Assembly (NCBI RefSeq): GCF_030406605.1
Contig: NZ_CP129104.1
Location: forward strand, 3,015,012 to 3,052,586
Source: Curtobacterium sp. 458
Lineage (GTDB): Bacteria; Actinomycetota; Actinomycetes; Actinomycetales; Microbacteriaceae
Reading direction: 5' to 3'
Length of the DNA: 37,575 bases
Shown here: positions 1 to 8,974 of the stretch, in pieces
Layout: each line of letters starts with the position of its first letter
How positions within the stretch are numbered: the stretch's first letter is position 1
Translations under genes and position numbers: made by a program
Notes under the pieces: model-generated
Seen by the model: only the letters and a program-made list of their open reading frames with translations
Databases searched by the model: none
Told to the model about the DNA's origin: nothing

Positions 1-61
1 CGCGCGCCGCGCCGCGCCGCGCCGTAGGCGCGCCGTAGGCGCGCCGCGGGCGGCGCCGCGC

Positions 62-310
62 GCCGCGCTCCCGCTTCATCTCGCGAAAGCGACAGTTCAC
101 CGCCGAGTTCTCCCGCGATCTGTCGCTTTCGCGGCACGGACGGCAACGAAGCTCGGCGATCTGTCGCTTTCGCAGCACGCCCGGCGACTGTACCCAGCAC
201 GCTGTCGCATTCGCAGGTCGCACTCCGCGCGGTGCACGGACCCGGATCAAGCCGCCGAAGCGACAAAGTGTGGCCGTACACACGCGGGACTCTGTCGCTT
301 TAGCGGCACG
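62..310. repeat. Cluster of GCGAAAGCGACAG-type repeat arms
   Basis: This gene-free stretch behind parE holds one full inverted repeat: CGCGAAAGCGACAG at 82-95 and CTGTCGCTTTCGCG at 120-133, with a 24-base loop. Four more single or degraded arms follow at about 161-174, 202-216, 252-266 and 292-306. The same arm recurs at 17566-17677, 27883-27992 and 29845-29897. Bases 1-60 are a low-complexity run of GCC/CGCG words. I see no gene in 1-344. The hairpin could also end parE transcription, but its role is not known. Confidence 0.75.
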
Positions 311-344
311 GACGACGACGCGGCACGATGCGCGTCGCAGCGCG

Positions 345-2462
345 CTACGCGTCGATACGGTCACGGTCGAGCCCCTCGCCGGCGAGGATGAACTCCTTGC
401 GCGGCGCGACGTCGTTCCCCATCAGCAGCTCGAACACCTTCGCAGCGTTCTCGGCATCGGGCACGTTCACCCGTCGGAGGGTCCGGTGTGTGCGGTCCAT
501 CGTGGTCTCGGCGAGCTGGTCGGCGTCCATCTCCCCGAGGCCCTTGTACCGCTGGATCGGCTCCTGGTACTTCTTGCCCTGCTTCTCGAGCTTCTTCAGC
601 ACCGCTTGGAGCTCGGCCTCGGAGTACGTGTACAGCGTGTCGTTCGCCTTGCCGCGGTTCACCACGACGACCCGGTGCAGCGGCGGCACGGCAGCGAAGA
701 CCCGGCCCTGCTCGATCATCGGGCGCATGTACCGGAAGAAGAGCGTGAGCAGGAGCGTGCGGATGTGGGCGCCGTCGACGTCGGCGTCGGACATGATGAT
801 GATCTTGCCGTAGCGCGCCTGGTCGATCTCGAACGTCCGACCCGAGCCGGCGCCGATGACCTGGATGATCGACGCGCACTCGGCGTTCGACAGCATGTCC
901 GAAACCGAGGCCTTCTGCACGTTGAGGATCTTGCCCCGGATCGGCAGCAGCGCCTGGTACTCGCTGTTCCGCGCGAGCTTCGCGGTGCCGAGCGCGGAGT
1001 CGCCCTCGACGATGAAGAGCTCCGTGCCCTCGGCATCCTGCTTGCGGCAGTCGGCGAGCTTGGTCGGCAGCGAGGAGTTCTCGAGCGCGTTCTTCCGCCG
1101 CTGGGTCTCCTTGTGCGCCCGGGCCGAGATGCGGGTCTTCATCTCCGCGACGACCTTCTCGAGCAACGTCGCGGCCTGGGCCTTCTCGGTGCGCTGCGTC
1201 GAGGTGAGGATCTCGGTGAGCCGTTTCGACACCACCTGGTCGACGATCTTCCGGACCGCCGGCGTGCCGAGGACCTCCTTCGTCTGGCCCTCGAACTGCG
1301 GCTCGGGCAGGCGCACGGTGAGCACCGCGGTGAGTCCGGCGAGCACGTCGTCCTTCTCGAGCTTGTCCTGCCCGACCTTCAGCTTGCGGGCGTTCGCCTC
1401 GACCTGGGCGCGGACCGCCTTGACGACACCAGACTCGAAGCCTGCCTGGTGCGTCCCGCCCTTCGGCGTCGCGATGATGTTCACGAAGCTGCGGAACACC
1501 GTCTCGTAGCCGCTGCCCCACCGCAGCGCCAGGTCGACCTCGCACTCGCGCGACACCGACGTCGACACCATGTGCCCCTTGTCGTCGAGCATCGGCACGG
1601 TCTCGGTGAAGGTGCCCGTGCCCTGGACGCGCCAGACGTCGGTCACGGCGCCGTCGACGGCGAGGTGCTCGACGAACTCGCTGATGCCCCCCTCGTACCG
1701 GAAGCGCTCGATGACCGGACCGTCCTCGAGCGGCGCGCCCGTGGCGGCGGCACGCGACGCGGCCGCCTCGATCGACGACGGTCGGGCGTCCGTGATGGTG
1801 ATCCCGAGCCCGGGGACCAGGAACGCCGTCTGGCGCGCACGGTTGACGAGGTCCTGCGTGCTGAAGCGGGCATCGGGCGTGAAGATCTGCCGGTCGGCCC
1901 AGTAGCGGATGCGCGACCCGGTGACGCCCTTCTTGACCTTGCCGACGACCCGGAGCTCGCTGCCGGACGTGAACGGTGTGAAGGGCGCATCGGGACCGTC
2001 ACCGGCGAACGTCCCCGGCTCACCACGGTGGAACGACATCGCGTGGGTCTTGCCGCCGCGGTCGACCTCGACGTCGAGCCGCTCCGACAGCGCGTTGACG
2101 ACCGACGCCCCGACACCGTGCAGACCACCGGACGCCGCGTACGAGCCCGAGCCGAACTTACCGCCCGCGTGGAGCTTCGTGAACACGACCTCGACCCCGG
2201 TCAGGCCGGTCTTCGGCTCGACGTCGACGGGGATGCCACGAGCAGTGTCGCGGACCTCGACCGAGCCGTCCGGGTGCAGCACCACGCCGATCTCGTCACC
2301 GTGCCCGGCGAGGGCTTCGTCGACGGAGTTGTCGATGATCTCCCACAGGCAGTGCATGAGGCCGCGGGAGTCGGTCGAGCCGATGTACATGCCCGGCCGC
2401 TTGCGGACCGCCTCGAGCCCCTCGAGGACGGAGAGATGGCGCGCAGAGTAGTCGGAGCTCAC
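345..2462 (-). CDS. parE: DNA topoisomerase IV subunit B (ParE), GTG start
   Basis: ATPase subunit of a type IIA topoisomerase that decatenates and relaxes chromosomes with ParC, in the cytoplasm. The 705-residue protein has the GHKL ATPase region (EIIDNSVDEALAGHG, then GLHGVGASVVNALSE), the transducer domain, the TOPRIM motif EGDSALGTAK with the metal-binding DADVDGAH, and the C-terminal QRYKGLGEM motif. EGDSALG in place of the GyrB-type EGDSAGG, and the length, favour ParE over GyrB. I chose the GTG at 2462 because homologues begin near SSDYSARHLSVLEGLE and because TACGAT lies exactly six bases upstream, which fits a leaderless mRNA. An in-frame start at 2564 would add 34 unlikely residues. 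parC is not in the window. Confidence 0.93.
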   Translation of the reverse strand: MSSDYSARHLSVLEGLEAVRKRPGMYIGSTDSRGLMHCLWEIIDNSVDEALAGHGDEIGVVLHPDGSVEVRDTARGIPVDVEPKTGLTGVEVVFTKLHAGGKFGSGSYAASGGLHGVGASVVNALSERLDVEVDRGGKTHAMSFHRGEPGTFAGDGPDAPFTPFTSGSELRVVGKVKKGVTGSRIRYWADRQIFTPDARFSTQDLVNRARQTAFLVPGLGITITDARPSSIEAAASRAAATGAPLEDGPVIERFRYEGGISEFVEHLAVDGAVTDVWRVQGTGTFTETVPMLDDKGHMVSTSVSRECEVDLALRWGSGYETVFRSFVNIIATPKGGTHQAGFESGVVKAVRAQVEANARKLKVGQDKLEKDDVLAGLTAVLTVRLPEPQFEGQTKEVLGTPAVRKIVDQVVSKRLTEILTSTQRTEKAQAATLLEKVVAEMKTRISARAHKETQRRKNALENSSLPTKLADCRKQDAEGTELFIVEGDSALGTAKLARNSEYQALLPIRGKILNVQKASVSDMLSNAECASIIQVIGAGSGRTFEIDQARYGKIIIMSDADVDGAHIRTLLLTLFFRYMRPMIEQGRVFAAVPPLHRVVVVNRGKANDTLYTYSEAELQAVLKKLEKQGKKYQEPIQRYKGLGEMDADQLAETTMDRTHRTLRRVNVPDAENAAKVFELLMGNDVAPRKEFILAGEGLDRDRIDA

Positions 2463-2468
2463 CGTCCG

Positions 2469-2474
2469 ATCGTA
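2469..2474 (-). promoter_or_regulatory. -10 element of parE, leaderless type
   Basis: TACGAT on the reverse strand ends six bases before the parE GTG, so the start codon would be at or next to the transcription start. No good -35 is visible 16-18 bases upstream. Confidence 0.55.
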
Positions 2475-2652
2475 CTGAGCACCACCGACGCCCAGCGCCC
2501 TGACACTCGGTCTGGGGCCAGTGGGTCCGCGCTGAGCGAAACGTGCCCCGATGATGCCGTACATCCAGGCACCACGTGTTCAAATGGTCAGCAACCGGCA
2601 CCCGTTGGGTGGAAACCCGGCACCCGCCCTGCGATCCGTGAGGAGCACAGCA

Positions 2653-2877
2653 ATGACCCAGACCGTGCAGGACCTCTCCATCGACGAATTCGGCAGCAAC
2701 CAGCTCACCGCTGCTGACCGCTGCGACAGCTGCGGAGCGCAGGCCTACATCCGAGCGACCATGGCGAGCGGCGAGCTCCTCTTCTGCGCCCACCACGGCG
2801 CCGAGTTCAAGGACAAGCTCGCAGCCACCGCCATCGAGTGGCACGACGAGAGCAGCCGACTCTACGAGTCGAAGTAG
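2653..2877 (+). CDS. Small zinc-ribbon-like protein, DUF7455 family
   Basis: A 74-residue protein of unknown function that is widespread in actinobacteria. After a short N-terminus it has the family core LTAADRCDSCGAQAYIRA, then ELLFCAHHGAEF. CxxC plus CxHH could bind one zinc ion. The ATG at 2653 is chosen because GAGGAG lies about eight bases upstream and the family begins here; upstream in-frame codons lack homologous character. It is divergent from parE and convergent with gatD, and the 48-bp palindrome directly after the stop probably ends both transcripts. No function can be assigned from context. Confidence 0.88.
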   Translation: MTQTVQDLSIDEFGSNQLTAADRCDSCGAQAYIRATMASGELLFCAHHGAEFKDKLAATAIEWHDESSRLYESK

Positions 2878-2904
2878 CGTCCGGACGCGACAGCGTCCGC
2901 ATGT

Positions 2905-2952
2905 GACAGACGGGAGGCGCGGTGCCAGCTGGCACCGCGCCTCCCGTCTGTC
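2905..2952. terminator. Perfect 48-bp palindrome, two-way terminator
   Basis: Two 24-base arms meet with no spacer, and the centre is GGTGCCAGCTGGCACC. It lies between convergent genes (DUF7455 and gatD-like). The inner 40 bases (2909-2948) match the palindrome at 30323-30362 except for a compensating G-C to C-G swap in the stem. No T-run follows on either side, as is common for actinobacterial terminators. Confidence 0.75.
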
Positions 2953-2977
2953 GTGGGGTGCGTGACCCCGCGTCGCG

Positions 2978-3751
2978 TCAGGCGATCCGCTTGAACGCCT
3001 TGTCGACGTAGCGGTCGATGGTCGCACGCGCTTCGCGCGCGTACCGGTCGATCGACGCCGTCCGCTGCGCGTCCGGCGTGTACTCGCGACCGAGCCGCGC
3101 GGTGGCGGCGGCGAGCACGCCGTCGGTCAGCTGCGGGTTGAGCGGCAGGATGGGGCCCTGGGTGTGGGTGCCGAACGAGTTGCCGGTGATCGCACCCTCG
3201 ACCGGACTGCCCGCCTGGTTGCCGCCGCCGGACACGACGTCGGCGAAGGGCGTCACGCCGTCGCCGAGCTCGATGCGCGTCGCGTGGTCCTCGAAGCCCG
3301 CGAGGCGGGTCGGGGCGTCGCCGAGCAGCGGGTAGCGGGTCTCGAGCACGAAGTAGTTCACCCGACGCTCGGCGCCGCGCACGGCTCGGGCGTCGAACAC
3401 CCCGAAGCCCGGGACGTCGGCACCGTCGGTCGCGACGACGGCGTTCGTGGCGAGGTCGAACCCGCCGCCGACCGCCACCACCGGGACGCCCGCGGTCGCG
3501 AAGTCGCGCAGTGCCACACCGACCCGGGTGACGTCGCCCCCGAGGGACCGCATGGCGCTGAGCGGCCCGTTGCCGATCACGACGACGTCGGCAGCGGTGG
3601 GCAGGGTGTCACCCGGCGCGTACTCGACGACCTCGGTGGCGATGTCCGCGGTCTCGGCACGGCGGACGAGGGCAGCGACGTTGCCGCGGTCCCCCGAGAC
3701 GCCCATCTGCCGCGGGTACACGTGCAGGATGGTCAACCGGTCGGCGGTCAT
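2978..3751 (-). CDS. gatD: GatD-like class I glutamine amidotransferase, catalytic residues missing
   Basis: The family is the glutaminase half of MurT/GatD, which amidates the D-Glu alpha-carboxyl of lipid II using ammonia from glutamine. The 257 residues follow the GatD fold: HVYPRQMGVSGDRGN near the N-terminus, a Gly-rich nucleophile elbow, FEDHATRIE, GGGNQAG and GTHTQGPILPLNP. Both catalytic positions differ. The elbow Cys (C94 in S. aureus GatD) aligns with Gly95 in VAVGGGFD, and the His before Gly-Pro (H189) aligns with Gln198 in THTQGP. Glutaminase activity is therefore unlikely. The ATG overlaps the murT stop as ATGA, so the two are translationally coupled. Family assignment is firm; the altered role is inference. 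Confidence 0.85.
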   Translation of the reverse strand: MTADRLTILHVYPRQMGVSGDRGNVAALVRRAETADIATEVVEYAPGDTLPTAADVVVIGNGPLSAMRSLGGDVTRVGVALRDFATAGVPVVAVGGGFDLATNAVVATDGADVPGFGVFDARAVRGAERRVNYFVLETRYPLLGDAPTRLAGFEDHATRIELGDGVTPFADVVSGGGNQAGSPVEGAITGNSFGTHTQGPILPLNPQLTDGVLAAATARLGREYTPDAQRTASIDRYAREARATIDRYVDKAFKRIA

Positions 3752-5007
3752 GCCGTCTTCTCCATGTCCGGGTGGCCGAGGGCCTTGCGGGCGATCATCA
3801 TGATCTCGTAGTTGACGATGAAGTTCTTCGTCCCGCTCGACGTCGCGCCGAGCTGCTCCATGTGCCGGATGGCAGCCTCGACGTCCGGTTCGACCTTGCC
3901 GATGCGAACGCCGGCGTGCTCGAGGGCGATCGCGATCTGCCACGCCTTGTCGCCGGAGACGACGTCCACGTGGTCGAGCGCCGAGAAGTCGATGTCGTAG
4001 ATCCACGAGATGTCCGGCGTTCCCTCGTCGATCGCCATGAGGACCTGCTCGGGGCGGTCCGGGAGCGCGTCGAGGTTCAGCTGGAGGCTCGCGGCGTTCT
4101 TGAACATCGTGAACTCGGCGGCCTCGCCGGCGATCGGGAGCCGTTCGCCACGGCCGTACGCCGGCTTCATCGTGCCGAACGCCTTCGTGACCGCGTCCGC
4201 ACGGAACTGGTCGCCCAGGGCCGCGCTCGCGGTGGCGGTGGCGGCCGCGGCGTCCACGGCGTAGTGCAGGCCACGGGCCGGGAGCCGCACGGGGATGTCC
4301 GCACCGCCGAACCGGATGGTCGCACCGTCGCCGGTGTTCACGACGACCTCGGCGTCGGCGACGTTCGGCACGGCGTCCTGCCGGTCGAAGTCGTCGGCGT
4401 TCTGCAGGCCGTTCGGGGCCGCGGCCACGACCTCGGCACTGGCACCGAAGCGGAGCACCTGCTGCCCGGCCGTGCCCGAGTACGCGTCGAGGAACTGGTC
4501 GTCGCGGTTGGTGATGACGTTCCGCGCCGACAGGGCCGCGGTGTCGAGCATCATCGTGGCGACGCGCTCGGTCTCGAAGAACCGGTAGAGCTGGTCGACC
4601 TGGACGTTCAGCATCGTCACCGTGGACGGCGACAGGATGCCGGCGAGCTCGACCGCGAACGCCTCGTCGACCTCGAGGATGCCGATGTCGGCCTTGAGCT
4701 TGCCGGTCAGCGACACCTCGGAGAGGAGCGCCGACGCGATGCCCTGCGGCAGGTTCGCACCGGACGGGTTCGTGAAGACCCGGAGGCCGTGCGCCCGCAC
4801 GATGTCGGAGATCATGTGGGTCGTCGTGGACTTGCCGTTCGACCCGAGCACGAAGACGACGCCGTTCGGGAACTGCTTCGTCACGTGCTGCAGGAAGTCC
4901 GGCACGAGCTTGAGGACGATGTAGCCGGGGTAGGCGGACCCCCCGCCCCGCGCACGAGCGAGGGCGCGGAGGATCCGCCCGACCAGGATCGGGATGAGGA
5001 AGCGCAT
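3748..5007 (-). CDS. murT: MurT-like Mur ligase without zinc ribbon
   Basis: Mur-ligase-family protein of 419 residues. MurT normally activates the D-Glu alpha-carboxyl of lipid II with ATP and takes ammonia from GatD. Visible: P-loop GSNGKSTTT (residues 55-63), EVDEAF (112-117), NRDD (167-170), KNAAS (303-307) and DISWIYDIDF (332-341), which matches the conserved MurT C-terminal segment. Differences: the four-Cys zinc ribbon expected in the middle domain is absent and the protein has no cysteine at all; the usual FRDQxDRxGE reads VQVDQLYRFFE (135-145). The gene starts four bases after the sigA stop and overlaps gatD by four bases, so all three are probably co-transcribed. The paired loss of zinc ribbon and glutaminase site suggests another nucleophile than ammonia. 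Confidence 0.87.
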   Translation of the reverse strand: MRFLIPILVGRILRALARARGGGSAYPGYIVLKLVPDFLQHVTKQFPNGVVFVLGSNGKSTTTHMISDIVRAHGLRVFTNPSGANLPQGIASALLSEVSLTGKLKADIGILEVDEAFAVELAGILSPSTVTMLNVQVDQLYRFFETERVATMMLDTAALSARNVITNRDDQFLDAYSGTAGQQVLRFGASAEVVAAAPNGLQNADDFDRQDAVPNVADAEVVVNTGDGATIRFGGADIPVRLPARGLHYAVDAAAATATASAALGDQFRADAVTKAFGTMKPAYGRGERLPIAGEAAEFTMFKNAASLQLNLDALPDRPEQVLMAIDEGTPDISWIYDIDFSALDHVDVVSGDKAWQIAIALEHAGVRIGKVEPDVEAAIRHMEQLGATSSGTKNFIVNYEIMMIARKALGHPDMEKTA

Positions 5008-5011
5008 CGGC

Positions 5012-6292
<1,281 letters not shown>

Positions 6293-6411
6293 GCGATCAC
6301 CTCTCTCGTCGTGCCACGTTCGTGGGGTCGTGGCCTCCCTCGCCGCCCAGGGCCGTCGCCGCAGTCCCCCGCGTCAGCCGGTCCTACCAATCCGGGCAGC
6401 ACTAGGACCCA

Positions 6412-6417
6412 TGTCAA
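6412..6417 (-). promoter_or_regulatory. TTGACA -35-like hexamer upstream of sigA
   Basis: A perfect TTGACA on the reverse strand about 120 bases before the sigA ATG. No clear TANNNT lies 16-18 bases downstream, so this is only a candidate for the sigA promoter. The resulting leader would be about 90-100 bases. Confidence 0.3.
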
Positions 6418-6483
6418 GTCCCCGGGTTTCCGCGCGCTCCGAGGAGTGGTTGGTCACGAGGGGCCCGATGGGTCCGGTAGTCA

Positions 6484-7803
6484 TTATTGCACGCCGCGCT
6501 TCCGCAGACGTGCAACCAGTGCAACCCAGAGCGGGCCGACGCGTATTCCCTCCTGTTCGTGCAGCACACGGCGGGTCCGGTGGCGTGCGTGCAGCAGCAT
6601 CGCGACCCCGAAGCCGACGACGACGTACTGCACGGTGAGGGCGATCCGGAAGTTCGCCCAGGCGAAGACGGTCTGCCCCGTGGCCTGGGATGCTGCGTCG
6701 AGGATCGTGCCGACGAGGTACATCATCACGAACGCGGCGAGGAAGCCCCCGACGTTCACGAGCCCGTTCGCCGAGCCGAGCGCGCCGACCGGGTTGAAGG
6801 ACCTGGCGAAGTCGAACCCGATGAGCGATCCCGGTCCGCCGATGCCCATCGCGACGACGAGCAGCACGAGCAACCAGGTCGGCGGCTGCCCCGGCCAGGT
6901 CAGCACCGCCGTCCACACCACGGCGAGGAGCGCCACGCACCCCAGCACGAGGTTCGACCGGCGGAGCGGGTACCGGGCGCAGAGGACACCGAGCAACGGC
7001 CCGGCGACGAACCCCGTCACGACGATCACGGTGAGGAAGCCGGCCGCCTCGGTCGGGGTGTAGCCGAGCCCGCGGAGCATCGGCACGCCCCACAGCAGCG
7101 AGAAGACCGTGCCGGAGGACTGCGTCACGTAGTGCGACCAGAACCCGAGTTGCGTCCCGGGGCGCCGGACCGCGTGCGCGAAGGTCCGGAGCGCCCCGCC
7201 CCACGAGTGCGGCAGCGGGATCGCACCGGTGCGCACCGGCACCGGACCGTTGCGGACGACGGCGAACGCGAGCACCAGGCCGACGGCCCCGGCACCGGCG
7301 GCCACCCCGTACGCCGTGCCCCAGCCCGTGGTGTGCAGCAGGAGCGCGAACGGGAACGCCGAGAGCACCTGCCCGACCTGCCCCAGGTTGCCGGTCCACT
7401 GCGAGATCTGGGGCAGGATCCGCCCGCTGAACCACATCGGCAGGAGCCGGATCACCGAGATGAAGGTCATCGCGTCACCGGCGCCGACGAGGACGCGCCC
7501 GACCACGGCCGGTCCGATCGTCGGCGACACCGCGACGACCGCCTGCCCGACGACGAGGAGCACCGCGCCGAGCAGCACGAGCCGCCGTGGCCCGAACCGG
7601 TCGAGCGCGATGCCGACGGGGATTTGCAGCGCCGCGTACACGGCGATCTGCACCACCGCGAGCGTCGACAGCACGGCGGCGGACACCGCGAAGCGCTCCT
7701 GCGCGTCCACGCCGGAGACGCCCAGCGTGGACCGCTGCACCACGGCGAGGACGTAGGCCAGCACCGCGATGCCCCAGACGAGGAAGGCACGGCGCGAGTT
7801 CAC
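6484..7803 (-). CDS. Major facilitator superfamily transporter, GTG start
   Basis: A 439-residue inner-membrane transporter with about twelve hydrophobic segments in the 6+6 MFS layout. The loop between helices 2 and 3 reads GIALDRFGPRRLVLLG, the classical MFS motif A region, and the second half carries LLGVLCARYPLRRS at the matching place. A basic C-terminal tail (HARHRTRRVLHEQEG) lies in the cytoplasm. The substrate cannot be told from sequence; general similarity is to nitrate/nitrite-like or multidrug MFS proteins. The GTG at 7803 is favoured by TAGCCT exactly six bases upstream (7810-7815), implying leaderless translation. It is separated from sigA by 190 bases and from the PAC2 gene by 163 bases, so it is probably a single-gene unit. 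Confidence 0.85.
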   Translation of the reverse strand: MNSRRAFLVWGIAVLAYVLAVVQRSTLGVSGVDAQERFAVSAAVLSTLAVVQIAVYAALQIPVGIALDRFGPRRLVLLGAVLLVVGQAVVAVSPTIGPAVVGRVLVGAGDAMTFISVIRLLPMWFSGRILPQISQWTGNLGQVGQVLSAFPFALLLHTTGWGTAYGVAAGAGAVGLVLAFAVVRNGPVPVRTGAIPLPHSWGGALRTFAHAVRRPGTQLGFWSHYVTQSSGTVFSLLWGVPMLRGLGYTPTEAAGFLTVIVVTGFVAGPLLGVLCARYPLRRSNLVLGCVALLAVVWTAVLTWPGQPPTWLLVLLVVAMGIGGPGSLIGFDFARSFNPVGALGSANGLVNVGGFLAAFVMMYLVGTILDAASQATGQTVFAWANFRIALTVQYVVVGFGVAMLLHARHRTRRVLHEQEGIRVGPLWVALVARLRKRGVQ

Positions 7804-7809
7804 CCGGCC

Positions 7810-7815
7810 AGGCTA
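7810..7815 (-). promoter_or_regulatory. -10 element of the MFS gene, leaderless type
   Basis: TAGCCT on the reverse strand ends six bases before the GTG start at 7803. Confidence 0.5.
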
Positions 7816-7966
7816 CCGGCGCCGCCGCGCCACCACGGCCGCCGGGGGCGACCTGTGGAGAACGCGACGGGCGGGGCGGACGTGCACCGTGCCTCCAGGC
7901 AGAGACCGGCCGGGAGGCCCGTCACGCGTCGACCGCAGCACCCGCGTCCGCCGGCCGGTCACCCCG

Positions 7967-8899
7967 TCAGTCGGCGGTGCCGTCCGCCTGCCCGCGCCGG
8001 TCCGCCAAGAACCGCTCGAGCTCCGCCGCGATCGCGTCGGCGGAGGGTACCTCGCCGTCGACGCCGGTGAGCGGCGAGCCGATCGGGTTGCCGGCCATGT
8101 ACTCGTCGTGCCGCTCCTCGAGCACCGAGACGAGCCGCTGCAGTTCGCCGTTCCCGCCGACCTGCTCGTCGACGCGGGCGAGGAACTCGCGCCCTTCCTC
8201 GCGGAGGGCGTCGGACGGGAAGATGAGGCCGGTCGCGGCGGAGACCCCCGCGAGGGCAGCCACCGCGGCGTCGGGGAACTCGGTGTCCGAGAGGTAGTGC
8301 GGCACGAGCAGGACCAGCCCGGTGACGTCGTGTCCGGACTGCGCGAGCCGGTGCTCGACGAGGTGCAGCACGTTCGCCGGTGCCTGGGTCTCCGGCTTCC
8401 ACACGCTCATCTGCTCGACGAGGTCGGCGCGCGTGCCGGACACGGTCATGCGGATCGGACGGGTGTGCGGCACGGGCATCGGGATCGACTGGACCCAGGT
8501 CGTGTCGACGACCTGCAGCCGCTCGGCGAGGTCGGTGACCGCGGCGACGAAGGCGTTCCACCGGAAGTCGGGCTCGTACCCGGAGAGGAAGAGGAACGGC
8601 TGGCCGATCTCGTCGCGCACGAGGGACAGCGTGAGCCGCGGGACCGTGACGGACTCGATGTGGTCGTGCTCGAACGTGATCACCGGCCGACGGGCGCGCC
8701 AGTCGAGCAGGACGTCGGGGTCGAACTCGACGATGGTCGTCGCCTCGAGGGTGCCCTCGATCGCCGTCGTGACCTGCGCCACCGCGGCTCCCGCGTCGGC
8801 GAAGCCGGTCAGCGCAGCGACGAGGTGGAGGCCCGCCGGCACCTCGGGGGCGCCGTCGACGAACGAGTAGAGGTCCTCGGGGTGGTTCACCGTCCCCAT
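7967..8899 (-). CDS. PAC2 family (proteasome assembly chaperone-like) protein
   Basis: A 310-residue PAC2-family protein. Homologues of eukaryotic proteasome assembly chaperone 2 are common in actinobacteria, but their role is not settled, and many species with the gene lack a proteasome. Visible family features: HLVAALTGFADAGAAVAQVT near the N-terminus, FDPDVLLDWRARRPVITF, FLSGYEPDFRWNAFVAAV and GLVLLVPHYLSDTEFPDAA. The C-terminus is a charged helix (EERHDEYMAG... AELERFLADRRGQ). No signal peptide, so probably cytoplasmic. The ATG at 8899 is used; a GTG four codons in is possible. It is divergent from pepA across a 75-base gap. Confidence 0.88.
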   Translation of the reverse strand: MGTVNHPEDLYSFVDGAPEVPAGLHLVAALTGFADAGAAVAQVTTAIEGTLEATTIVEFDPDVLLDWRARRPVITFEHDHIESVTVPRLTLSLVRDEIGQPFLFLSGYEPDFRWNAFVAAVTDLAERLQVVDTTWVQSIPMPVPHTRPIRMTVSGTRADLVEQMSVWKPETQAPANVLHLVEHRLAQSGHDVTGLVLLVPHYLSDTEFPDAAVAALAGVSAATGLIFPSDALREEGREFLARVDEQVGGNGELQRLVSVLEERHDEYMAGNPIGSPLTGVDGEVPSADAIAAELERFLADRRGQADGTAD

Positions 8900-8962
8900 G
8901 CTAGGCGGGCGTGCACCGCGGCCCGGGATGCGCGGCCACGCCGACAGCGAACAGTGCGTGGA

Positions 8963-8968
8963 TAGGGT
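8963..8968 (+). promoter_or_regulatory. -10 element of pepA, leaderless type
   Basis: TAGGGT ends six bases before the pepA ATG at 8975. GGATAGGG could instead act as a weak ribosome site if transcription starts further upstream. Confidence 0.5.
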
Positions 8969-8974
8969 TGGGGC

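Noticed and set aside
345..2462. GyrB in place of ParE
   Set aside because: EGDSALGTAK, the length and the isolated location away from dnaA/recF/gyrA favour ParE. GyrB of actinobacteria normally reads EGDSAGG.
270..2717. An 815-codon forward frame opposite parE
   Set aside because: It is the complement of parE, with the composition typical of antisense frames and no domain. parE has all catalytic motifs.
2978..3751. His196 as the catalytic His of the GatD-like protein
   Set aside because: The catalytic His of the family stands directly before Gly-Pro; His196 is two residues earlier, and the nucleophile Cys is missing as well.
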